Below are positions 6,420 to 13,569 of a stretch of DNA of 15,246 bases, in pieces. The DNA is from an uncultured Collinsella sp. (GTDB taxonomy: Bacteria; Actinomycetota; Coriobacteriia; Coriobacteriales; Coriobacteriaceae), in contig CABTZA010000027.1 in assembly GCA_902489225.1 (NCBI GenBank), forward strand, positions 1-15,246, given 5' to 3'. The notes under the pieces were generated by a model. That model had not been told where the DNA came from. It did not search any database and was given only the letters and a program-made list of their open reading frames with translations. Position numbers and translations under genes: made by a program. The first letter of the stretch is position 1, and the number at the start of each line of letters is the position of its first letter.

Positions 6420-7703
6420 CTAAATGGTTTCCAAGAAAGCCTCAATCCTGGTTTGCAGTTGGCCTGCATCCTCGCCGGCGTAGTCGGTCGTGATGTGCAT
6501 AAACGGAATGCCGGCCTCCTCGGCGGCCTTCTCCACGGCAAACGACTCCATCTCGTAGAGCGTGCAGAACTGCAGGGCCACGTCGACGATACCGTCGGCA
6601 TGCAGGTCCTTGGCCATCTGGACAATGTCCTTCATACGCTGGTCGTTGGGCGTAAAGACGGCGCAGTTGATCTTAAAGTAGCGCTCGGCGATGGCGTCGA
6701 GCATCTCGGCAACCGTCTCACCGGACTCGTCGACCAAGTCCTTGTAATAGCGCGAACCCGTGCAGGACTCCTCGCCCACCACAACGCCGCCGGCCTTCTC
6801 GATGAGATTGAACAGCTTCCAGTTGGGCACGGCCATGGGCGTACCGGTGTACAGGATGCGCTTGGTCCCCTTGGGCGCCACGCCCTCGCCGGCCTCGACA
6901 CGCTGCTCGCACTCAGCCGCCATATCGTTAATGGCTCCGGTCAGACGCGGCGTGTCATCCATAAAGGCGGCCTGAACGGTCAGCAGGCTGTCGAGACCGC
7001 TGATAGGCGCCGGGTCGGCAGCGCGGGTCGCAGCCAGACGCTGCAGGGCGCGACGCTTCTCATTGACGGCGTGGATGGCGGTCTTCAGACGCTCGGGCGT
7101 AATCTTGACGCCACACTCGTCCTCGATCTTGGCGGCGAGCTTCTTGACCTCGGCCTTCCAGGTCACGAGCGTCGACTCGTCGTGTACGTTGGGAATATCC
7201 ATGACGTACATGTTCTTTTGCGTGGCAAAGAACTCGTAGGCTTTCTTCTTGCCATCGCAGGTGTTCTCGCCTACCACCAGGTCGCTCGACTCGATGTAGG
7301 GGCAGACCTCGCCCAGCTTAAAGCCGGCAAAGCTCTTGATAAGCGGACAGGTGTTGCGTGGCAGGTGCTCCTCGACCTTATCGGTTGCCCAATCGGCACC
7401 CGAGCACAGGCCCACGGGAATACCGTCACAGGCAAGTACGATCTCCTCGGGCACGTACACGCAGAACGAACCGACGATCTTGGTGGCCTCGCCGGCCTCC
7501 TTCTTGTCAAGCATCTCCTTAATACGGCCGCTATGGATGTTGGTGGCCACAAAGTCCAGGTAGGACGTGGACTTGGGGCGATTGTTCTGCGTCAGGAACA
7601 TGTCGCCGTACATCTGGCCCACGGCGCCCAGCAGCATGTCGTGATCGGCAAGATTCATGCCGAGGCTCTCCCACATCGGATGAAAATCGAATTCTTCAGC
7701 CAT
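6420..7703 (-). CDS. Second double-cubane-cluster-type reductase / 2-hydroxyacyl-CoA dehydratase family subunit
   Basis: A 427-residue paralogue of the protein at 5102-6265. It shares the family layout: LPRNTCPLIKS (114-124), GENTCDGKKKAYE (145-157), GGVVVGEESCTG (305-316), INCAVFTPNDQR (345-356) and TTDYAGEDAGQLQTRIEAF (405-423). Cysteines C119, C134, C149, C314, C347 and C380 line up with the six candidate cluster ligands of the neighbour. Two differences stand out. It has about 40 extra N-terminal residues, and TGCPVGG has become TGTPMAV (287-293), losing that cysteine. The ATG at 7703 follows a GAGAGGGG site. It is the first gene of the set, behind a long leader with a candidate promoter at 7962-7990. 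It may form a heterodimer with its neighbour, as alpha and beta dehydratase subunits do, or act on a different substrate with the same activase. Both options are inference. Confidence 0.85.
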   Translation of the reverse strand: MAEEFDFHPMWESLGMNLADHDMLLGAVGQMYGDMFLTQNNRPKSTSYLDFVATNIHSGRIKEMLDKKEAGEATKIVGSFCVYVPEEIVLACDGIPVGLCSGADWATDKVEEHLPRNTCPLIKSFAGFKLGEVCPYIESSDLVVGENTCDGKKKAYEFFATQKNMYVMDIPNVHDESTLVTWKAEVKKLAAKIEDECGVKITPERLKTAIHAVNEKRRALQRLAATRAADPAPISGLDSLLTVQAAFMDDTPRLTGAINDMAAECEQRVEAGEGVAPKGTKRILYTGTPMAVPNWKLFNLIEKAGGVVVGEESCTGSRYYKDLVDESGETVAEMLDAIAERYFKINCAVFTPNDQRMKDIVQMAKDLHADGIVDVALQFCTLYEMESFAVEKAAEEAGIPFMHITTDYAGEDAGQLQTRIEAFLETI

Positions 7704-7862
7704 GACGGTTCCCCTCTCGAACCAAAAATGGATAACAGCGGTATCGATGCACGACGGACGGCGATTGCCCGGCCGTGCTCAAACCCGGAATTTTAGGGAA
7801 CCTGCTTTGCGGTCGATTATTTAGTTGTGCGTCGTCTCTCCCGGAGCCGTGAACATACCTGC

Positions 7863-7931
7863 TCATATGCGACTCCGAGCCATATACAGGGCGCGCGCGG
7901 CAACGCGGCGAATATATGTCATCTGCGGCAT
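7863..7931 (-). CDS. Possible 22-codon leader ORF upstream of the reductase genes
   Basis: ATG at 7931 to TGA at 7863 encodes a 22-residue basic peptide (five arginines, two tyrosines, starting MPQMTYIRR). The support is a strong ribosome site, AAAGGAGGG ending 8 bases before the ATG. That is better than the sites of most real genes here, and it lies just downstream of the candidate promoter at 7962-7990. I recognise no family. It could be a regulatory leader peptide in the roughly 250-base untranslated leader, or a chance ORF. Nothing else in 7704-8085 looks coding. Confidence 0.4.
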   Translation of the reverse strand: MPQMTYIRRVAARALYMARSRI

Positions 7932-7950
7932 GTGCGCACCCTCCTTTACC

Positions 7951-7999
7951 AGTTGAGGTCAACTATATCAACGGTCGCTGACCATGCGAACACCGTTGA
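7951..7999 (-). promoter_or_regulatory. Candidate promoter and operator array for the reductase/activase operon
   Basis: On the minus strand a -35-like TTCGCA (7985-7990) and -10-like TATAGT (7962-7967) are 17 bp apart. Around them are two perfect inverted repeats: AGTTGAGGTCAACT (7951-7964, covering the expected start site) and TCAACGGT/ACCGTTGA (7968-7975 with 7992-7999, flanking the -35). The half-site TCAAC/GTTGA occurs four times: 7952-7956, 7959-7963, 7968-7972 and 7995-7999. This looks like binding sites of a dimeric regulator. The regulator is not encoded in the window. Confidence 0.5.
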
Positions 8000-8040
8000 C
8001 ATTCGTACGACAGCGTCGTGTGCCATCGCTTAATAAATAA

Positions 8041-8056
8041 TTATCTTAATTGATAA
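8041..8056. repeat. AT-rich palindrome upstream of the reductase operon promoter
   Basis: TTATCTTAATTGATAA has perfect 5-base arms (TTATC/GATAA) around a central TTAATT. It lies in an AT-rich patch (8030-8060) between the modC terminator and the candidate promoter at 7962-7990. It may be a distal operator or simply AT-rich spacer. A small hairpin ACGAC-AGC-GTCGT lies beside it at 8007-8019. Confidence 0.35.
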
Positions 8057-8085
8057 GAGTTTGTCATTCCTCATTCGGCGAACGG

Positions 8086-8123
8086 CAAAAACAAAGCCGC
8101 CGAGGCTTATATGCCCCGACGGC
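8086..8123 (-). terminator. Intrinsic terminator after modC
   Basis: On the minus strand an 11-bp stem (8113-8123 with 8096-8106) includes two G-U pairs and has a 6-base loop ATATAA. It is followed by TTTGTTTTTG. It starts 12 bp past the modC stop. In the plus direction the two wobbles become A-C mismatches, so it is directional and ends modABC. Confidence 0.8.
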
Positions 8124-8134
8124 ATTACCCGGCG

Positions 8135-9205
8135 CTATCGACAAACCAAATGGATCCTGCTGGCATCAAAATGCATGCGAAGCGTCTCGCCTGCTTGCGG
8201 CAGCTCGTCAACAGGCATGCCCACTTTGTTGACCTTCCACTGCAGGCGCGTCGGCGCATCGGCACGCAGCACATCCAACAGCACCAGGCGCTCAAAGCGC
8301 GAATCGCTCACTCGGGCCACGTGCAAATCATAGCTGTTGCGACCCCGCTCCGCGCGATTGTCAACATGGAAGTAGCTTGCGCGAATGCCCAGGTACGCCA
8401 CGTCGTCGGGCACCTCACGACCCACGTTAAAGGTCATGCCCCAATCGAGGGCCTCAACTTCTTCGTCGCCGATCTTGCGCGCCCGGCTTGTGTTCTTGCA
8501 GCCCGTCAGGCGCAGTGCCGCCAGCGTCTGCGGACGGCGGACCACGTCCTCGACAGAGCCGATCTCCTCAACATGCCCGTCGTGCATCACGCAGATGCGC
8601 TGGCACAGGCGGCACGCCTCGTCGATGTCGTGGCTCACGTAGAGCACGGTGCGGTTGCATACATCGAACAGGTCGAGCATGTTCTGTTCGAGGGCGCTCT
8701 TAAGATAGGAATCGAGTGCGCTCATGGGCTCGTCGAACATAAAAATGCCCGGATGCGCCGCCACCATGCGCGCAAGCGCCACACGTTGCTGCTGGCCGCC
8801 CGAGAGGCGCGCGGGATAGCGGTCGGCAAAATCGGCCAGACCGAAAATACCCAGATAGCGCTCGGCCAACCTTTTGCGCGCCGCGGCGTCGCCCGCGTCC
8901 TTTACACCAGCGCATACGTTATCGGCCACCGTCATGTTGGGAAACAGCTGATAGTTTTGGAACAACAGGGCGCATTTTCGCTCCTGGGGCGACAGGTTGA
9001 TGCCCGCCGCCGAGTCAAAAAAGGTCACGCCGTTGACGACGATCTTGCCCTCGTCGGGCGTCTCCACGCCGGCAATGCAACGCAGCGTGCAGCTCTTGCC
9101 GCAACCCGAGGCACCAAGCAGCGCCACGCGCTCCTCGCCGGCCTCAAGCTGCATGTCGAGCATAAACCCGGGATAGCGCTTTTTGATATCCAGAACGAGC
9201 GACAT
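8135..9205 (-). CDS. modC: Molybdate ABC transporter ATP-binding protein ModC
   Basis: The 356-residue ATPase that powers molybdate import. Walker A is GASGCGKS (31-38), the Q-loop is LFQNYQLFP (81-89), the ABC signature is LSGGQQQR (134-141), Walker B is IFMFDEP (154-160) and the switch histidine is H192 in YVSHD. After the nucleotide-binding domain (about 1-230), GCKNTSRAR (235-243) and a C-terminal region of about 115 residues are typical of ModC/CysA-type proteins with a regulatory TOBE-like domain. That domain is divergent and hard to confirm by eye. ATG at 9205 lies 3 bp after the modB stop, with a GGGAAG site inside modB, so the two are translationally linked. Last gene of the modABC unit, followed by a terminator. 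A sulfate or tungstate importer is possible by family. The neighbouring moeA/mogA and the ModA-type binding protein favour molybdate (or tungstate). Confidence 0.9.
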   Translation of the reverse strand: MSLVLDIKKRYPGFMLDMQLEAGEERVALLGASGCGKSCTLRCIAGVETPDEGKIVVNGVTFFDSAAGINLSPQERKCALLFQNYQLFPNMTVADNVCAGVKDAGDAAARKRLAERYLGIFGLADFADRYPARLSGGQQQRVALARMVAAHPGIFMFDEPMSALDSYLKSALEQNMLDLFDVCNRTVLYVSHDIDEACRLCQRICVMHDGHVEEIGSVEDVVRRPQTLAALRLTGCKNTSRARKIGDEEVEALDWGMTFNVGREVPDDVAYLGIRASYFHVDNRAERGRNSYDLHVARVSDSRFERLVLLDVLRADAPTRLQWKVNKVGMPVDELPQAGETLRMHFDASRIHLVCR

Positions 9206-9208
9206 GGC

Positions 9209-10651
9209 CTATCGACTTCCCTTCGAGACCGTGTCATCGCGCATAAGCTCGGCCAGCGCCTCGCGATCGATACGCAGGGCATCGCCACCCGCCGGGTCGA
9301 GCGAATCGCCCTGTCCGGCGAGTTCTTTGGCCTGTTTGCGCTCCGCACGGGAGAGACCACGCTCGCGATACTTTTGCGAATGAGCGGTGTACATGTTGAT
9401 GAATAGGATGACTAGGAAACTAAACACGATCACGACAGCAACCCAAAAGAGGGCCACCGACGTGTTGCCGCCCATCCACTCAAAGTAGATGGCGATGGGG
9501 ATGGTCTGCGTAATGCCGGCGTAGTTACCCGCAAAGAACAGGGTGCAGCCGAACTCGCCCATCGCGCGAGCGAAGGCGAGCACCGTGCCGGCGGCGATGG
9601 AGGGCCAGCCGAGCGGCATCATAAGCTTGGTGAAGATGCGACGCTCGGACCAGCCCAGCGTGCGCGCCGCATCGAGCATCTGCGTGTCGAGGCTCTCGAA
9701 GGCTCCGAGCGCCGTGCGGTAGACCAGCGGAAACGACACTACCACGGCAGAGATCACCGCCGCCGGCCACGTAAAGACGATCGAGACGCCGTGCGCGATA
9801 AGCCACCGACCGACCCCGGTCGAGCGGCCAAACAGCATGAGGAGCAAAAAGCCGCACACCGTGGGCGGCAGCACCATAGGAATCGTAAAGACCGAATCGA
9901 GCAAGCCCTTGATGCGGCTCGTCGTACCCATGGTCTTCCATGCGGCAAACAGGCCCAGTGTAAAGGAGATCAGCAGGGCAAGGCCGCTCGTTTTAATGGA
10001 CACCCAAAACGGGCGATAGTCGATGTCGCCCAAAAAAGAGGCCAGAGAGGTCAAGGGCCCCTGCTCATCCCGCAACACGACAGACGATGCCTCCACCATT
10101 TGAGCGCTATCAAGCCAACGCGCGCCGCCCTTGGCATCACCCGAGGCTGATGCAATCACCACATAGCGGTCCCCATCCGCACCGCGCTCGTCAAAGCCAT
10201 AGGTATACCCGCCGGCATCAAACGTTGTTTCCGCCGTGACATACCAAGGAAGATCCACGTCCCCTAGCTGCGCACCTCCCATGCAGTTTGCGCTGTCGAG
10301 CTTACAGACGAGGGCCTTGAGACCCGATACGCACTCGTTATCCTGCGGATCCAATCCATACTTCTCGACCGCCTTGGGCGATATCCACACCACAACGCGA
10401 TCGGCAGCAGGCGCCACTACAAGGTCCACGTCCTCGTCAACGGGAAACCGGTAGCCCTCAGGCTGGCCCTCCATGGCACGAGCAGTCCCCTTGGCCAGCC
10501 GCTCAAAACCCTCGATCCCATAGGAAAGCCCATGAGCGGTCGCAGCAACCTGGGCCCCGTCCTCAGCGTCCCCAGCAAACGCAAATCCCGGCACCCAGCA
10601 AAGCGTCAAGGTCAAAGCACAGGCGACAAGCATGCGGAATCTATTAAGCAC
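9209..10651 (-). CDS. modB: Molybdate ABC permease ModB with an extra N-terminal secreted domain
   Basis: A 480-residue protein, about twice the usual ModB length of 220-230. Residues 1-26 look like a signal peptide (basic start, hydrophobic core, AFA before GDAED). Residues 27 to about 210 form an extracytoplasmic domain I do not recognise, with cysteines 107, 116 and 123. Residues about 211-425 are the permease: helices near 218-238, 255-275, 288-310, 352-376 and 399-421, plus the EAA-type loop DAARTLGWSERRIF...PLGWPSIAAG (327-355) that contacts ModC. A charged cytoplasmic tail follows (426-480). The GTG at 10651 is chosen because GGAG lies 6 bases upstream and a clean signal peptide results. 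ATG at 10633 is a weaker option. It follows modA by 68 bp. The permease assignment is firm. The N-terminal domain's role is unknown, with substrate capture or docking of ModA possible. Confidence 0.9.
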   Translation of the reverse strand: MLNRFRMLVACALTLTLCWVPGFAFAGDAEDGAQVAATAHGLSYGIEGFERLAKGTARAMEGQPEGYRFPVDEDVDLVVAPAADRVVVWISPKAVEKYGLDPQDNECVSGLKALVCKLDSANCMGGAQLGDVDLPWYVTAETTFDAGGYTYGFDERGADGDRYVVIASASGDAKGGARWLDSAQMVEASSVVLRDEQGPLTSLASFLGDIDYRPFWVSIKTSGLALLISFTLGLFAAWKTMGTTSRIKGLLDSVFTIPMVLPPTVCGFLLLMLFGRSTGVGRWLIAHGVSIVFTWPAAVISAVVVSFPLVYRTALGAFESLDTQMLDAARTLGWSERRIFTKLMMPLGWPSIAAGTVLAFARAMGEFGCTLFFAGNYAGITQTIPIAIYFEWMGGNTSVALFWVAVVIVFSFLVILFINMYTAHSQKYRERGLSRAERKQAKELAGQGDSLDPAGGDALRIDREALAELMRDDTVSKGSR

Positions 10652-10719
10652 GAAAAGCTCCAAGCGAATACAAGGACGGAGTGAAACACAAAACGATGGA
10701 ATTATCGCGCCAAGCCGCA

Positions 10720-11595
10720 CTACGCGGAAAGCTCAAAGCCGTACTTAGCCCAAATCTTCTGAGCCTTCTTGTTGGTCAGGCAGAAATCGATGAACGCCTT
10801 GGCTTCGTCGGCATGTTCGGAGCTCTCGGCAACAGCGCCCGGATACACAATGGGCTTGTGCGAATCCTCAGGGCACACAAAGGCCTCCTCGATGCCGTCG
10901 TAGCGGAAGATGTCGGAGCTGTAGACAAAACCGGCCACGCAGTCGCCTGTGGACACATAGGCAGCTGCGGTGCCCACTTTATCGGCCAGCGCGACCTTGT
11001 CGGCGATCTCGGGAGTATACTCGCCGTCGTCGCCCTCGGTGCCAGTGTAGAGGCCCACGGAGGCCAGAGCCTGGTTGGCGTACTTTCCGGCGGGAACGGT
11101 CTTGGCGTCGCCGATGGCAATCTTGCCGTCCAGATTCGCGACGTCGGCGATGGCCTCGACCTTGGTGTCGGAGCCCTCAGCGCGAATGATCACGAGGTCG
11201 TTGACGAACATGTCCTCACGGGTGCCGGCGTCGACGAGCTCGGCGGTCTCAGCGTCATCCATGGTGCCCTTGGAAGCGGTGATGAGCACGTCGGCCGTGG
11301 CACCGGCGCGCATCTGCTCGACGAGGTCGCCAGACGCCTTAAACTGCGTGTCGGCAAACGTGGTGCCGGTCTGCTCGGTGTAGAACTCCTGAACCTCGGG
11401 CAGGGCCTTCTCGAGCGAGTTGGCGGCAAAGACCTGCAGCTCGACAGCCTTCTTCTTAGAGGAAGACTTGACGGAGCCGGCATCGGAACCAGCGGGCTCG
11501 GACGTCTTGTTGCCCGAGCAGCCGGCAAGGCCAAGGCCGGCGGCAGCGGCAGCAGAAAGCGAGACAAAACCGCGGCGTGAAACCATATCGAACAT
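10720..11595 (-). CDS. modA: Molybdate-binding lipoprotein ModA
   Basis: Extracellular, membrane-anchored substrate-binding protein of 291 residues for the ModABC importer. The N-terminus has a twin-arginine-like motif SRRGFVSL (6-13), an alanine-rich hydrophobic stretch and a lipobox LAGC with C26 as the lipidated residue. A serine/lysine-rich linker follows. The mature part begins VFAANSLEKALPEVQ, the ModA-type oxyanion-binding start. It continues with ASGDLVEQMRAGATADVLITAS, typical of solute-binding family 1/ModA proteins. The ATG at 11595 has AAAGGG six bases upstream. An in-frame TTG two codons earlier is less likely. It is first of modABC, with its own TATAAT box and operator-like repeats upstream and the mogA terminator further up. 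Tungstate specificity cannot be excluded from sequence alone. Confidence 0.92.
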   Translation of the reverse strand: MFDMVSRRGFVSLSAAAAAGLGLAGCSGNKTSEPAGSDAGSVKSSSKKKAVELQVFAANSLEKALPEVQEFYTEQTGTTFADTQFKASGDLVEQMRAGATADVLITASKGTMDDAETAELVDAGTREDMFVNDLVIIRAEGSDTKVEAIADVANLDGKIAIGDAKTVPAGKYANQALASVGLYTGTEGDDGEYTPEIADKVALADKVGTAAAYVSTGDCVAGFVYSSDIFRYDGIEEAFVCPEDSHKPIVYPGAVAESSEHADEAKAFIDFCLTNKKAQKIWAKYGFELSA

Positions 11596-11655
11596 ATTCA
11601 ACCCTTTCGAACGCTATGCCCGGGCACCCCGCCGCAGGCTTTATTCTGTTACTAG

Positions 11656-11708
11656 ATTATACTTCCGCGCGAATAATGATAATGAGAAATTATTCTCGCT
11701 AGAGAATA
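11656..11708 (-). promoter_or_regulatory. modA promoter (-10) and overlapping operator-like palindromes
   Basis: On the minus strand a consensus TATAAT (11656-11661) lies about 60 bp before the modA start, but no good -35 is present at 16-18 bp. Just upstream are two interlocked inverted repeats: GAGAA-ATTA-TTCTC (11684-11697) and the perfect 18-bp TATTCTCGCTAGAGAATA (11691-11708). Beside them is a run of GATAAT-like hexamers (11672-11683). This layout suits an activator or a metal-responsive regulator. It does not match the E. coli ModE site, which is built on TATAT/ATATA arms. Confidence 0.55.
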
Positions 11709-11748
11709 TAGTTTCGAGTTGCCGTGCACCTCGGCGTCGCTTCGGCGG

Positions 11749-11785
11749 AAAACAAAGGCGGAGCAGCCGTTCAGGTCGCCCCGCC
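11749..11785 (-). terminator. Intrinsic terminator after mogA
   Basis: On the minus strand GGCGGGGC (11778-11785) pairs with GCTCCGCC (11757-11764), an 8-bp stem with one G-U pair. The loop is 13 bases, followed by TTTGTTTT. It starts about 13 bp past the mogA stop and separates moeA-mogA from modABC. Confidence 0.75.
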
Positions 11786-11798
11786 GCAGGTAAACCGC

Positions 11799-12278
11799 TT
11801 ATTTGGTATGTCCGCCGCCCGCCGTCATTTGGGCCGCATGCTCCAGCTGATCGCTCACGGCCTCCCAGCTTTCGCGGGCCGCTTTCGTGGATCCCGGAAA
11901 GTTGATGACAAGCGTATGCCCACGCTGCATGCACACGGCGCGCGAGAGCATAGCGCGGCGCGTCTTGGTCATGGAGTACGCGCGGATTGCCTCTGCAATA
12001 CCCGGCACATCGCGGTCGCAGACGGCACGCGTCGCCTCGGGCGTCACGTCGCGCATCGAAAGTCCCGTGCCGCCACAGGTGAGCACGACATTGGCGTGGC
12101 ACTCATCGGCAGCTTCCACAATGGCATCACCGATCTCGCTGGCGTCGTCGCGCACGACCACATGTGAGACGACCGTCCAGCCCTGCGCCTCGATAAGTTC
12201 CTCGAGTGCGGCTCCAGCCTCGTCCTGAGCAAGATCGCGCGTATCCGAGCACGTCACGATCGAAATCTTCAACTCCAT
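11799..12278 (-). CDS. mogA: Molybdopterin adenylyltransferase family protein (MogA/MoaB type)
   Basis: A 159-residue single-domain protein of the MoaB/Mog fold. It adenylates molybdopterin, the step before MoeA inserts molybdate. The signature TCGGTGLSMRDVTPEAT (68-84) contains the binding-site glycines and the conserved aspartate D77. FPGSTKA (127-133) is the second nucleotide/MPT-contact motif. ATG at 12278 is preceded by AGGAGG and starts the domain correctly (ELKISIVTCSDTR), whereas the longer open frame to 12371 runs back into moeA. It follows the moeA stop by 10 bp, so the two are co-transcribed. A terminator follows. Whether it functions as MogA or as MoaB (the form used in many actinobacteria and archaea) cannot be decided by eye, but the pathway step is the same. 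Confidence 0.88.
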   Translation of the reverse strand: MELKISIVTCSDTRDLAQDEAGAALEELIEAQGWTVVSHVVVRDDASEIGDAIVEAADECHANVVLTCGGTGLSMRDVTPEATRAVCDRDVPGIAEAIRAYSMTKTRRAMLSRAVCMQRGHTLVINFPGSTKAARESWEAVSDQLEHAAQMTAGGGHTK

Positions 12279-12288
12279 AGTCTTCCTC

Positions 12289-13551
12289 CTACAACACCGT
12301 GCCCTCGGGCAGGTCGACACGCACGACATCCACGACGTCGCCCGCCTTGAGCTCGCACGGTCCTTCGTCAATACGCAGCAGGCAGTTGGACCGCTGCATC
12401 GTGCCGAGCAGCGCCGAATTCTGCGTCTTGGCCTCGGTCACCAACAGCTCACCGGTCTCGGGGTCGCGCAAAACCGTGGCGCGATCGAAGAAGCGTCGGT
12501 CCTGGCGCTTTTTCACGCCGTGCGTGAGCGTCGCCTGCTGCACGGGACGCACGCCCTCGGCAAAGCCGCGCATCTTGCGAATCGCCGGACGGGCAAGCAT
12601 CTCAAAGCCCACATACGCCGCGGCCGGATTGCCTGAAAGCCCTAGGTAGGGCTTGCCCCCGAGCAAGCCAAACGTGATGGCCTTGCCCGGACGCATCGAG
12701 ATGCGATCGAACAGCACCACGCCCTCGCGCCGGACGAGCGCCGTCACGTAGTCGTAATCGCCCGCCGAGGCGCCGCCGCTCGTAATGACAAAATCGCACT
12801 CTCGCGTGGCGCGATGCACCAGCTCGCCAATCGCCCGCTCATCGTCGGGCGCAATACCGTAGAACACGGGCTCGGCGCCGGCATCGAGCGCCTCGGCCAT
12901 CAGCGCCGACGAGTTGGAGTCGCGAATCTGCCCGCGCGCCGGCAGCTCACTCGGCGCGACCAGCTCCGTGCCCAGCGAGATAATGCCCACGCGCGGAGCG
13001 GCATGGACCTTCACGCTCGCGTATCCGGCGCTTGCCAGCAAGCCGGCGCCGGCCGGAGCCACAACCTCGCCGGCGCGCATCACGATATCGCCGGCATGGG
13101 CCTCCTCGGCGGCAGAGCGAACGTTCTCCCCCACCTTTGCCGGCGCCGAGAAGCTCACGTGCGAGCCCTCGTTGCCATCGCCGTCAAGCACCTCGACGAT
13201 CTCGTATTTCACCACGGCATCGGCACCTTCGGGTACCGGCGCGCCCGTCATGATGCGGACCGTCTCGCCCGGGCCAAGAGCGCCCTCAAACACATGGCCC
13301 GCGGCCTCGTGTCCGATAACGTCGAGCGTCACCGGCGCCTCGCCAGACGCCTGAGCCAAGTCCGCCGAGCGCACGGCATATCCGTCCATAGCACTGTTGG
13401 CAAACGGCGAGATGTCGATATCGGCCACCGCGTCCTCGGCCAAGGGAAGACCGGCGGCCTGCCACACGGGAATCTCGACGAGATCGGTCGGAGCAACATG
13501 CGACAGAACAATCGACTGCGCGTCCTCCAGTGGAATGAGTTTCTCTGCCAT
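12289..13551 (-). CDS. moeA: Molybdopterin molybdenumtransferase MoeA
   Basis: A 420-residue enzyme that inserts molybdate into adenylated molybdopterin to give active Moco (or tungsten cofactor) in the cytoplasm. The motifs appear in the expected order: SAMDGYA (53-59), MTGAPVPEGADAVV (101-114), ISLGTEL (191-197), RDSNSSAL (210-217), TSGGASAGDYDYV (257-269), MRPGKAITFG (286-295) and GLSGNPAAAYV (304-314). A C-terminal beta-barrel domain IV follows. Length is normal. ATG at 13551 has an AGAGG site five bases upstream, and an upstream in-frame GTG at 13557 overlaps that site and is unlikely. It heads the moeA-mogA pair. A TATACT box at 13609-13614 and a 6-bp hairpin at 13570-13590 precede it, but no classical -35 is visible. 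Confidence 0.95.
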   Translation of the reverse strand: MAEKLIPLEDAQSIVLSHVAPTDLVEIPVWQAAGLPLAEDAVADIDISPFANSAMDGYAVRSADLAQASGEAPVTLDVIGHEAAGHVFEGALGPGETVRIMTGAPVPEGADAVVKYEIVEVLDGDGNEGSHVSFSAPAKVGENVRSAAEEAHAGDIVMRAGEVVAPAGAGLLASAGYASVKVHAAPRVGIISLGTELVAPSELPARGQIRDSNSSALMAEALDAGAEPVFYGIAPDDERAIGELVHRATRECDFVITSGGASAGDYDYVTALVRREGVVLFDRISMRPGKAITFGLLGGKPYLGLSGNPAAAYVGFEMLARPAIRKMRGFAEGVRPVQQATLTHGVKKRQDRRFFDRATVLRDPETGELLVTEAKTQNSALLGTMQRSNCLLRIDEGPCELKAGDVVDVVRVDLPEGTVL

Positions 13552-13569
13552 ATGCACCTCTTAATGCCA

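Noticed and set aside
6372..7796. 474-codon open frame on the plus strand
   Set aside because: It lies antisense to the well-supported reductase gene at 6420-7703, and its translation has no family motifs. Long antisense frames are common in GC-rich genes with strong codon bias.
7696..7962. 88-codon minus-strand frame upstream of the reductase genes
   Set aside because: No ribosome site at its start and no motif. The strong Shine-Dalgarno in this region belongs to the 22-codon ORF in another frame.
8111..9406. 431-codon plus-strand open frame
   Set aside because: Antisense to modC, which has every ABC ATPase motif. The frame also begins inside the modC terminator.
11684..11708. ModE binding site upstream of modA
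   Set aside because: The palindrome arms (TATTCTC/GAGAATA) do not match the TATAT-type ModE consensus, so it was left as an unassigned operator.
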